Source: Pseudomonadota bacterium (GTDB lineage Bacteria > Desulfobacterota > Desulfobulbia > Desulfobulbales > DAOVYS01). Taken from it: 19,810 bases of DNA. Under the pieces are notes generated by a model that saw only the letters and a program-made list of their open reading frames with translations, made no database searches and was not told where the DNA came from. Position numbers and translations under genes: made by a program. Location of the stretch: contig DAOVYS010000020.1 in NCBI GenBank assembly GCA_030635485.1, positions 1 to 19,810 on the forward strand. The letters are read 5' to 3'. Below, piece by piece: positions 13,726-19,810 of this stretch. Position 1 is the stretch's first letter, and every line of letters begins with the position of its first letter.

Positions 13726-14675
13726 TTTTTTTCAGGTTCGTATTGAGACCCGTATTCAGCCTTTAGTTTGTAAAGAATGTCCAGGTATTCATTCTTGTGG
13801 GCCAGCTTCCCGGTCGGCTCCATTTCCTGGATGGTCGTATTGATCGGATATCTGATGTCAATACCGTATTTATTCATCACCCCGGTGTTGGTTCGGTCCA
13901 GGATAAGGACGCAGTAGTATTTCACCAGGATCCGGATCCGCGACTCCCTTCTGAAGAGGTAGGACTGGCCTCCTAGCGTGTTCAAAAAGAACCCTGCATA
14001 TTCATAAAGTGTTTCAATGGGCAGCCTAATGCCTGTTTCGTTTTCTTCACACTGCCCGGCCATAATCGACCATTCGTGGAAAAGGGCCAGGGCCGGCTCA
14101 ATTATGTCCGGCTCTTTGGTCATGATTTCTTTAAGCAGGAACATATTTTTTTTGCCAAGGATCCTAAAGAAGTGGGTTGTGTTATTTAAGATTATGAAAA
14201 GGCTGTCCGTTTCCCGTACAACCGTGGGCGGATGGGCGATCAGCTTCTCAATGATCTCGGCAAATGTTTTTTTGGAGCCGCCTTCAAGTTCATAGGCCTT
14301 GACATAGTCCTGTTCGTCAAGATGTCTGAAAAAATCGGATATGTCGGCTGTCAGTTGGCTGCACCGGCTTTCCACCGGGTCTTCCGCGGGTGTTGTCTTT
14401 TGTTCCGGCAAAATTGCCGGCTTTTTTTCGGAATGAAATGTCTCAGAGGCAGTCGGCTCCAGGCCAAATCTTTTTCCCATGGAGGCAAGCTCTTTTTCCA
14501 ACAACTCGATTTTCTTTTCCAGTCTGAGCTTTTCCTCGTCCACAGCTTTTTTATTCATCATGCCGGCAAGATTATCCCATTTGAAGTACAAGCATCCCAG
14601 AATGACTGCTGCTATAAGCAGGATAATGATGGTGTGACTTTTCCCTGATTTTTGGGTAGTGCGTATTTTACTCAT
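13719..14675 (-). CDS. Uncharacterised membrane-anchored coiled-coil protein
   Basis: I do not recognise a family. The 318-residue protein starts with a short basic cytoplasmic segment, then one hydrophobic helix (about 15-32, HTIIILLIAAVILGCLYF). A heptad-like coiled coil follows (about 44-68, EEKLRLEKKIELLEKELASM), then a proline- and lysine-rich linker (about 75-100) and a C-terminal globular region with many aromatic residues. This suggests an inner-membrane protein with a periplasmic domain. The ATG at 14675 is chosen because the frame further upstream relies on a TTG and adds atypical sequence; no good Shine-Dalgarno is seen. The stop lies in a heptamer repeat, and a strong opposite-strand hairpin lies inside the gene at 14405-14428. 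Confidence 0.75.
   Translation of the reverse strand: MSKIRTTQKSGKSHTIIILLIAAVILGCLYFKWDNLAGMMNKKAVDEEKLRLEKKIELLEKELASMGKRFGLEPTASETFHSEKKPAILPEQKTTPAEDPVESRCSQLTADISDFFRHLDEQDYVKAYELEGGSKKTFAEIIEKLIAHPPTVVRETDSLFIILNNTTHFFRILGKKNMFLLKEIMTKEPDIIEPALALFHEWSIMAGQCEENETGIRLPIETLYEYAGFFLNTLGGQSYLFRRESRIRILVKYYCVLILDRTNTGVMNKYGIDIRYPINTTIQEMEPTGKLAHKNEYLDILYKLKAEYGSQYEPEKNN
14405..14428 (+). terminator. Intrinsic terminator on the strand opposite the unknown gene
   Basis: CCGGCAAAATTGCCGG (14405-14420) is a perfect palindrome (7-bp stem, 2-base loop as drawn) followed by C and seven T on the plus strand. It lies inside the minus-strand gene, where it encodes the KPAILPEQ part of its linker. It would stop plus-strand transcripts running on from the LPS kinase gene before they oppose the promoter end of this gene. 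Confidence 0.65.
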
Positions 14676-14786
14676 AATAACTTGATAGTATTGGAAGTAG
14701 AAAAAGGTAGAATCTATTTTACAAGATAAAAATTTATGCAACTTTATCTCGGATGAATTCTCACGTCAAACGAATTATGATGATCT

Positions 14787-14975
14787 GTAAATATTCGGGT
14801 AACCCATCTCGATATTGATCGGCGGCGTTGAATATTGAATTTGCATTTCATGTTTTCAGCATGGTTCCGACTGTAGGGGCAACCCTTGTGGTTGCCCTGC
14901 CTGGATAGGGTACCCACAAGGGGTACCCCTACGGTTTTTCTATTAAAATATCACACGGGCAAGCCGAATATTTAC
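14787..14975. mobile_element. GTAA/TTAC palindromic element, copy 3 (upstream of aroD)
   Basis: Perfect 12-base terminal inverted repeats GTAAATATTCGG (14787-14798) and CCGAATATTTAC (14964-14975) are the same as in copy 2. The flanks GATGATCT (14779-14786) and GATGCTCT (14976-14983) form an 8-base direct repeat with one mismatch. The interior differs from copies 1, 2 and 4: it carries the paired GTAGGGGC hairpins at 14873-14932 instead of the CATCTGCACGC core. It fills half of the 382-base gap (14676-15057) between the unknown gene and aroD; the rest of that gap holds no visible gene. Confidence 0.8.
14873..14932. repeat. Paired-hairpin GTAGGGGC repeat nested in element copy 3
   Basis: The left hairpin pairs GGGCAACC with GGTTGCCC, and the right one pairs GGGTACCC with GGGTACCC. 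The two halves are also inverted copies of each other (22 of 26 positions, starting GTAGGGGC). The plan and length equal 3089-3148. Confidence 0.75.
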
Positions 14976-15057
14976 GATGCTCTTGTAAAAAGTCCTTTCA
15001 TGTTTTCCACTTGACTTTTTTTGCTGTCCCGGGTAGCTGACTCTCCGGGAGGAGAGT

Positions 15058-15774
15058 ATGATAAGGTCATCAGAGAACCACACTGTAGGCGGAGGAGTTT
15101 GTGTTTCAATCGGTTTTGATACGTTACACGAATCGATTGCTGCGGCAAAACAGGCGGAAAGAGTGGCTGACGTCATAGAGATAAGGCTTGACTCCATGGC
15201 GGAGCCCCGGATTGCCCCCTTTATGGATGCGATCGCCACCCCACTTCTTTTTACGAACCGGCCGGATTGGGAGGGAGGCTTATTTTCCGGTGAAGAAGAG
15301 GAACGAATCGGACTCTTGCAGGAGGCTGTCCGGGCGGGCGCACCATTTGTGGATATTGAACTGAGAGCTGACCGGTCTTTGCGGAAACGCATTCTGGATG
15401 ATGCAAGAGGGGCCGGCAATACCCGGATAATCATCTCATGGCATGATTTTTCCGGGACCCCGTCAGTAAGGGATCTTGAGCGGGTATTTCAGGATCAGTT
15501 CGAGAGCGGGGCGCATGTGGGAAAAATTGTATGCATGGCACACAGTCATGAGGATGTGCTTAAGGTTCTGAATCTACAGTTCCCGGCAGCGGAAGCGGAT
15601 TTTCCTTTGATTGCGTTCAGTATGGGCAGGGCGGGAGTGATAAGCAGGGCAGCCACCCTGGAACTGGGCGGATTCATGACCTATGCCGCTCTTGACATCG
15701 GAAAGATCACGGCGCCGGGCCAGTTGTCGGTGTCAAATCTTCGTTTAATACTTGATGCTATTGCGGATTCGTAA
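15058..15774 (+). CDS. aroD: Type I 3-dehydroquinate dehydratase
   Basis: The enzyme dehydrates 3-dehydroquinate to 3-dehydroshikimate, the third step of the shikimate pathway, through a Schiff base. The 238-residue protein has the class I motifs: EIRLD early in the barrel, FTNRPDWEGG, VDIELRA, the catalytic histidine in ISWHDF, the Schiff-base lysine in HVGKIVCMA, and FSMGRAGVISR near the C-terminus. The ATG at 15058 follows GGAGGAG. TCCCGG (15027-15032) and CCGGGA (15046-15051) can form a small hairpin ending at that ribosome site. In related bacteria aroD is sometimes fused to shikimate dehydrogenase; here it stands alone. Its TAA stop lies in a repeat terminus, and it converges on kdsD with 14 bases between coding ends. 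Confidence 0.94.
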   Translation: MIRSSENHTVGGGVCVSIGFDTLHESIAAAKQAERVADVIEIRLDSMAEPRIAPFMDAIATPLLFTNRPDWEGGLFSGEEEERIGLLQEAVRAGAPFVDIELRADRSLRKRILDDARGAGNTRIIISWHDFSGTPSVRDLERVFQDQFESGAHVGKIVCMAHSHEDVLKVLNLQFPAAEADFPLIAFSMGRAGVISRAATLELGGFMTYAALDIGKITAPGQLSVSNLRLILDAIADS

Positions 15775-15785
15775 CCGTTCACCAG
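15771..15785. repeat. Lone terminus of the GTAA/TTAC element at the aroD stop
   Basis: GTAACCGTTCACCAG is an exact inverse copy of 1110-1124. It contains the aroD TAA stop. No second end or core is present, because kdsD ends 4 bases further on. It may be a relic of an excised or deleted element, or simply a preferred end sequence. Confidence 0.7.
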
Positions 15786-15788
15786 CCA

Positions 15789-16763
15789 CTACACAAGAAC
15801 CCGGAATTCTCCTTTTCCAAGGAGGTCGTGGAGGTGGAGGATTCCGACCAGCCTGTTTTCATTGTCTTTTACAGGAAGGATCGTGACTTCATGGCGTTGC
15901 ATGATGCTCAATGCATCCGCAGCCATCAGGTCTTCCTTGATTGATTTAGGATCCGCAGTCATTATATCGGACACATTTAAGGCGTCAAGTCTCATCGAAT
16001 TGTTGACCAGGCGGCGGATGTCGCCATCAGTCAGTATTCCGACCACATTGTCCTGGTTTTGCATTATAAGGACAGCGCCGATATTTACATCATTTAAGAC
16101 CGAGATCGCCTCAAGCAGCGATGCATCCGCCCTGACCATGGGAATCTGTTTGTCTGTGAGCATTACCTCTGACACACTGACCTTTAGACGTTCACCCAAT
16201 TTCCCTCCAGGGTGATTTCTTCTGAAATCACGCTGTTCAAATTTTTTTCTGTTCAGAAGCACAACAGCAAGAGCATCGCCCATTGCCAGCGTTGCAGTCG
16301 TGCTGGCCGTGGGAACAACCCCAAGCGGGCACGCTTCTCTTGGAACCGCAACGTTTATAACGGCATCCGCGGAATCGGCCAGGCTGGAATTCGCGCCTCC
16401 CGTCATTGCGATGATTTTTACTTCCCTCTTTTTCAGGCTGGGCATGAGGGCATTCAGTTCAGCCGTCTCTCCGCTGTAAGAGATTGCGAGAACCACATCA
16501 CCTGGATTCACGATTCCGAGATCACCATGCATGGCCTCCACCGGATGGAGAAAGAGAGAGGGCGTACCCGTGCTGTTGAAAGTTGCCGCGATCTTCTGAC
16601 CGATCAGACCCGATTTCCCAATGCCCGTGATGATCACGCGGCCCTGATGGCATTCCATTATTAGATCAACCGCCTTTAAAAAATCAGGACCTATCCGGTC
16701 CAATAGGGAAAGAATTCCTTCCGCCTCGATTTTTAAAACTTGTTTTGCCTGAGAAATCGACAT
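15789..16763 (-). CDS. kdsD: D-arabinose 5-phosphate isomerase
   Basis: The enzyme interconverts ribulose 5-phosphate and arabinose 5-phosphate, the first step towards Kdo for LPS. The 324-residue protein has an SIS domain (about 40-170) with GIGKSG, HGDLG and SYSGET, and two CBS domains (about 198-257 and 265-320). K50, E102, E143 and H184 correspond to the E. coli KdsD catalytic set K59, E111, E152 and H193 with a constant offset of 9. The ATG lacks a clear Shine-Dalgarno, but an in-frame stop closes the upstream region. It lies downstream of purF on the same strand after a 103-base gap that shows no gene. No other Kdo gene adjoins it. GutQ-type paralogues have the same architecture and cannot be fully excluded. 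Confidence 0.93.
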   Translation of the reverse strand: MSISQAKQVLKIEAEGILSLLDRIGPDFLKAVDLIMECHQGRVIITGIGKSGLIGQKIAATFNSTGTPSLFLHPVEAMHGDLGIVNPGDVVLAISYSGETAELNALMPSLKKREVKIIAMTGGANSSLADSADAVINVAVPREACPLGVVPTASTTATLAMGDALAVVLLNRKKFEQRDFRRNHPGGKLGERLKVSVSEVMLTDKQIPMVRADASLLEAISVLNDVNIGAVLIMQNQDNVVGILTDGDIRRLVNNSMRLDALNVSDIMTADPKSIKEDLMAADALSIMQRHEVTILPVKDNENRLVGILHLHDLLGKGEFRVLV

Positions 16764-16866
16764 TGAATTATATTGTTATCTGTTCAGCCATCCCATAACT
16801 TTTTATGAGTGCCTCAATTGTTGTTTTTTGCAGGATGGGAATAAAATATCGGTGAGATACGGATTT

Positions 16867-18291
16867 TCAGCAGCAGTCCAGGGCCATTTTGTGAAATTCA
16901 GTGTCAGGCGGGATTGGGTAATCCCCATTAAAGCAGGCCAGGCAGAAGGTGTCCGCAGGTTGGCCGGTTGCTTCTACAAGTCCCTCTAAGCTCAAATACG
17001 AGAGGGTATCAAGTCCTAGATATTCCCTGATATTGTCAACTGATTTTGAGGCTGCAATCAATTCCCCTCCAGATGGAAAGTCTATCCCGAAATAGCAGGG
17101 ATAACGGTGAGGCGGACAACTTACGCACATGTGCACTTCTTTGACTCCTGCCTCCCTGAGGGAACGTACCCTGCTTCTCCCCGTTGTTCCCCTGATTATT
17201 GAGTCTTCGATAATAATTACCCGTTTGCCTTTGAGAAAGGAGCGGACAGGGTTTAGTTTTACTTTGACGCTGAAGTCCCGCATTGACTGCGTGGGCTGAA
17301 TAAACGTGCGGCCAACGTAATGATTCCGGATAACACCCATTTCAAGCGGGAGTTCGGAAGTCTGAGAATAGCCGATTGCCGCGTAATTGCCTGAATCCGG
17401 AAACGGCATCACAAAATCAGCGTCAATTTGGATCTCCCTTGCCATAATGTTACCCATTCTTTTACGGCATTTATAGACATTGATCCCGAATATGTCACTG
17501 TCCGGCCTGGCAAAATAGACATGCTCAAATATGCAATAGCTTTTTCTTGACTGCGGGGGCATGAAAAGTGATTTAAGCCCTTTGTCCTTGTCTATGATCA
17601 GGATCTCTCCAGGTTCGATATCCCGTATGTATTTAGCCCTGACCAGGTCCAGGGCGCATGTCTCCGACGCCACTATGTAGCCGTTGGTGGCGCTGTTTAG
17701 TTTTCCCAGGCACAGAGGCCTGAATCCCATAGGGTCCCGAACCGCGATGAGCTTGTCTTTGGTCATGAGAATAAGGGAATAGGCTCCTTTGATCTTTTCA
17801 AATGTTTCCAGAATCGCCTTTTTGATTTCTTTGTCGCAGTATCTGGCCAGCAGATGAATCACTATCTCGCTGTCCATGGTGGATTGAAAGATCGAACCCC
17901 TTTGTTCCAATTCCTCTCGCAAAGCGAGTGTGTTGACGAAGTTGCCGTTATGGGCGACTGCTAGAAAACAGCCTCGGTGAACCGCGGTAAAAGGCTGAAC
18001 ATTTTGTGCTATGGAGGCGCCGGTGGTGGAATAGCGGACGTGACCAAGTGAAATATGACCGGTCAACTGTTGCAGCGTCTTTTCGCGAAATACCTCGGAG
18101 ACCAGTCCCATGGCCTTGTGCTGAGTAATCTTCTCTCCGTCACTCGCCACAATGCCGGCGCTTTCCTGGCCGCGGTGCTGCAAGGCGTAAAGACCAAAAT
18201 ATGTTAATTTGGCTGCGTCAGGATGTCCGAAGATCCCGCATACCCCGCACTCTTCATGGGGACGCAGTGAGGTTTCAGCATCGGTCATCAT
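16867..18291 (-). CDS. purF: Amidophosphoribosyltransferase
   Basis: PurF transfers ammonia from glutamine to PRPP, the first committed step of purine synthesis. The 474-residue protein is of the Fe-S, propeptide-bearing class. Cleavage before C15 (EECGVCGIFG) would expose the nucleophile of the N-terminal glutaminase domain, which also has HNGN at 114-117. The phosphoribosyltransferase domain has YVGRTFIQP (325-333) and PRPP loop IIEDSIIRGTTG (360-371). Cysteines C253, C399, C450 and C453 match the four 4Fe-4S ligands of the Bacillus enzyme. AAGGAT precedes the start; two ATGs are adjacent and the first is used here. The 348-base region upstream is repeat-rich. Confidence 0.96.
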   Translation of the reverse strand: MMTDAETSLRPHEECGVCGIFGHPDAAKLTYFGLYALQHRGQESAGIVASDGEKITQHKAMGLVSEVFREKTLQQLTGHISLGHVRYSTTGASIAQNVQPFTAVHRGCFLAVAHNGNFVNTLALREELEQRGSIFQSTMDSEIVIHLLARYCDKEIKKAILETFEKIKGAYSLILMTKDKLIAVRDPMGFRPLCLGKLNSATNGYIVASETCALDLVRAKYIRDIEPGEILIIDKDKGLKSLFMPPQSRKSYCIFEHVYFARPDSDIFGINVYKCRKRMGNIMAREIQIDADFVMPFPDSGNYAAIGYSQTSELPLEMGVIRNHYVGRTFIQPTQSMRDFSVKVKLNPVRSFLKGKRVIIIEDSIIRGTTGRSRVRSLREAGVKEVHMCVSCPPHRYPCYFGIDFPSGGELIAASKSVDNIREYLGLDTLSYLSLEGLVEATGQPADTFCLACFNGDYPIPPDTEFHKMALDCC

Positions 18292-18639
18292 TATGCATCA
18301 TCCTTAAGTTAAGTATCTGAATGGAAGTTTTTTTTTAGAAAAAGTAAATTTTACGAAGAAAAAGTAGCAATACTACTCTGTTTTTATTTGATATGGAACA
18401 ATTTTTTTCTGATTACCACTGAACTTTAGCCAAAATTTAGAGAAATTATTTGGAGTATATAAATTGTTCCAAAAATTTAACCGGTTACTGTTAACGGTCG
18501 GGGGACTAAAAATTTTAACAGATAAATTTCCATCAACCGGCAATTGTAAACTGTCAACCAACCAACCAACTAACCAACTAACCAACCAACCAACTAACCA
18601 ACTAACCAACCAACCAACTAACCAACCAACAGCCATCAC
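18292..18639. promoter_or_regulatory. AT-rich region upstream of purF
   Basis: No credible gene is present. It holds the purF leader, an 11-base inverted repeat TGGAACAATTT (18394-18404) / AAATTGTTCCA (18461-18471), a short GTAG-CAATA-CTAC hairpin near 18364, an imperfect ACCGGTTACTGTTAACGGT palindrome (18480-18498), and the tetranucleotide tract at 18556-18630. The purF promoter is expected here on the minus strand. I see no clear PurR box or purine riboswitch. Confidence 0.45.
18556..18630. repeat. AACC/AACT tetranucleotide tandem array with a 24-base period
   Basis: Eighteen tetramers plus three bases run without interruption. They are ordered as a 24-base higher unit, AACC three times, then AACT, AACC, AACT, repeated three times with one C-for-T change in the last unit. 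On the minus strand it reads as repeated GWLV/SWLV, but that frame has no family features and is probably not a gene. The array ends 9 bases before the PilZ stop codon. Confidence 0.9.
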
Positions 18640-19080
18640 CTATTTTTTGGTCGGGTTGTCGCAGAGTATATAGCAGGGGCATTCTTGACTGCATGTGTCG
18701 GTTTTGCCTTTGGACAGGCTTGCGATACACTCTTCAAACGCCCTGCCCATCTCTTCAAGTCTCTGACGGATCTCTTCCGGTATTTTGATGAATTCCATGC
18801 CGATTTCATAAACTCCGCGTTTATGCTGGGTCCAGGCGACTTTCGCATCCATTTCAGCTCTTCCGATGGCCGGAAGATCCATGTTGAGCGAGAGTATCGA
18901 ATTCGCATCTATCGGCGCAAAGGTGATCAGTCTCATCCCGCCGGCGCTGATATCCACAATTACTCCAGGTATGGCGGTTTCCTTGCCCGCGCCGGGCGGT
19001 GCGAGAAAAATGTCCACCGGTTCGGAAAGCCGTTTGACAACGGGAAAACGTTTGTGTTTTCTACGCTCTACTTGTTCCAT
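18640..19080 (-). CDS. PilZ-domain protein with a cysteine-rich tail
   Basis: PilZ domains bind cyclic di-GMP and act in motility, pilus or polysaccharide control. The 146-residue protein has the N-terminal arginine motif RRKHKR (6-11) and DISAGGM (43-49), matching the RxxxR and (D/N)xSxxG signature, with a beta-barrel to about residue 100. A helix (101-120) follows, then the tail C130-C134-C136-C140 in TCSQECPCYILCD, a CX3CXCX3C pattern, with a further C118. This tail is not part of the PilZ fold and could bind a metal or an Fe-S cluster. GGAG precedes the ATG by 13 bases and directly follows the end of a palindromic element. The J-domain-like gene lies upstream on the same strand, which may indicate one transcript. 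Confidence 0.85.
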   Translation of the reverse strand: MEQVERRKHKRFPVVKRLSEPVDIFLAPPGAGKETAIPGVIVDISAGGMRLITFAPIDANSILSLNMDLPAIGRAEMDAKVAWTQHKRGVYEIGMEFIKIPEEIRQRLEEMGRAFEECIASLSKGKTDTCSQECPCYILCDNPTKK

Positions 19081-19096
19081 TTGTTATTTATTCTCC

Positions 19097-19224
19097 GTAA
19101 ATATTCGGCAGCACTCCATCTGCACGCGCCCAACGGAAGTGCCCTTGGGGTACGACGCCATCATATAAATTTCATATTCATTGGTATAAGTCAATTTGAT
19201 TATGGGGCGTTGGTGAACGCTTAC
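19097..19224. mobile_element. GTAA/TTAC palindromic element, copy 4 (PilZ / J-domain gap)
   Basis: The left end GTAAATATTCGG (19097-19108) and the core up to 19151 match copy 2 at 54 of 55 positions. TACGACGCCATCATAT follows (19151-19166). The right end is of the other type, TGGTGAACGCTTAC (19211-19224), as in copy 1. No direct repeat flanks it, so it may be a recombinant of two elements. It contains the stop codon of the upstream gene (19221-19223), and its other end touches the ribosome site of the PilZ gene. Confidence 0.75.
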
Positions 19225-19766
19225 CTATAATATTCTTTCAGCCGGTCAAATGCAGTGTTGTATATCTGCATGATTTCTTTGGATGTTTCCAGTTTTTCCG
19301 GGTTGTTCATGAATTTGTCGGAATGGTATTTTTTTATCTCCCGGTTGCGGGCCTTGCGGACTTCTTCCAGGGATGAGGGCGGAGTAAGGTTGAACAGGGC
19401 AAGATACTCAACGAACTGGGCCGGCATGGCTGAACAGGTCTCCTCCCTGTCACCGAATTCATATCGTTTTTGGTTTCCTGGTCCGGCTCCCTGATGTCTG
19501 AAACCTGCGGCCTCTTCTTCCTGGTTGTCAAAAGAAGAGTCGAATTTCTCCCAAATGCGGTCAAAATCCTTATCCCGGAATTCGCGGGAGAATATGCTGT
19601 CCCGGTTTTTTAAAAGTCTTTTGATGACGTTGCTGTTTTTCAGGCCGTATACCCTGGCGACATGGTATAGCCTGTCTAAAATGTCTCTCATAATTGATTC
19701 CGGATAATATTTTTTTACCAGCGTACTGATTATGTTTATCGGGTCTGGAAAAACTTTAGCGTACAA
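19221..19766 (-). CDS. J-domain-like (DnaJ-type) small protein
   Basis: The 181-residue protein has a charged helical N-terminal region (1-80), a glycine-rich low-complexity linker (85-110) and a C-terminal segment (118-180) resembling a J domain: FVEYLALFNLTPPSSLEEVRKA, then IKKYHSDKFMNNP and a final helix with EIMQIYNTAFDRLKEYY. The hallmark HPD is HSD here (148-150), so stimulation of a DnaK-type partner is uncertain. The start is unsure: a TTG opens the frame at 19766 just after an in-frame stop, while an ATG at 19691 (residue 26) has a weak GGA ahead. Its stop is supplied by a repeat terminus. PilZ lies downstream on the same strand. Confidence 0.7.
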   Translation of the reverse strand: MYAKVFPDPINIISTLVKKYYPESIMRDILDRLYHVARVYGLKNSNVIKRLLKNRDSIFSREFRDKDFDRIWEKFDSSFDNQEEEAAGFRHQGAGPGNQKRYEFGDREETCSAMPAQFVEYLALFNLTPPSSLEEVRKARNREIKKYHSDKFMNNPEKLETSKEIMQIYNTAFDRLKEYYR

Positions 19767-19810
19767 TTGTCAACTGAATTTGCATAGAACTATCTGATTT
19801 TTTGTAAAAA

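Noticed and set aside
14676..14741. Longer N-terminus of the unknown membrane protein
   Set aside because: It depends on a TTG, adds a cysteine- and phenylalanine-rich stretch and has no ribosome site; the ATG at 14675 gives a normal membrane-anchor N-terminus.
15027..15051. Translational control hairpin before aroD
   Set aside because: Only a 6-bp stem with a 13-base loop; too weak to claim as a regulator.
18556..18630. CRISPR array
   Set aside because: The repeats are contiguous tetramers without unique spacers.
18373..18639. Minus-strand frame of 88 codons beginning with repeated GWLV/SWLV
   Set aside because: It is the translation of the tetranucleotide array plus AT-rich spacer, with no ribosome site and no family features.

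Overview
The window looks like chromosomal DNA of a Gram-negative, probably motile bacterium, most likely a member of the Desulfobacterota (old delta-proteobacteria). This placement is inference from gene content and style: an NtrC-type regulator beside cheR and cheB, PilT and PilZ proteins, a Kdo-pathway isomerase and an LPS-kinase homologue (so an LPS outer membrane), an Fe-S type PurF, and an unusually high load of short palindromic repeats. No rRNA, tRNA, CRISPR array, transposase or phage gene is visible.

Layout. 1-148 is a MITE-like palindrome in front of proC. 167-1987 (+) holds proC and nadK, separated by a repeat insertion. 2006-5678 (-) holds an NtrC-type response regulator, cheR and cheB, read in that order. 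5810-6667 (-) is a PHP phosphoesterase, divergent from pilT (6867-7949, +). pilT converges on comEC (7955-10495, -); together they suggest, without proving, DNA uptake through a retractable pilus. 10496-10859 holds a large two-armed inverted repeat. 10860-12158 (-) is a compact sigma-70 factor. 12467-13630 (+) is an LPS-kinase-like protein ending in a truncated second kinase lobe. 13719-14675 (-) is an unknown membrane-anchored coiled-coil protein. 15058-15774 (+) is aroD, converging on kdsD (15789-16763, -), with purF (16867-18291, -) upstream of it. The right end carries a PilZ protein (18640-19080, -) and a J-domain-like protein (19221-19766, -).

The genes are mostly housekeeping: proline, NADP, shikimate, purine and Kdo synthesis, and chemotaxis/pilus functions. 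The unusual biology lies between them. At least five repeat families occupy the gaps: (a) elements bounded by GTAA...TTAC termini, at 1000-1124, 4058-4175, 14787-14975 and 19097-19224, plus a lone end at 15771-15785; (b) a family with GGCGTATAGCCGG arms at 10556-10834 and 5715-5809; (c) paired GTAGGGGC hairpins at 3089-3148 and 14873-14932; (d) AATTCNY heptamers at 1972-1990 and 13693-13725; (e) a G-run repeat at 7958-7980. Three copies of family (a) are flanked by near-perfect 7-10 bp direct repeats, and one allows the pre-insertion proC-nadK junction to be reconstructed. Six stop codons fall inside repeats and a seventh directly abuts one. The best candidate here for something undescribed is this non-autonomous palindromic element family with interchangeable termini that lands on gene ends.
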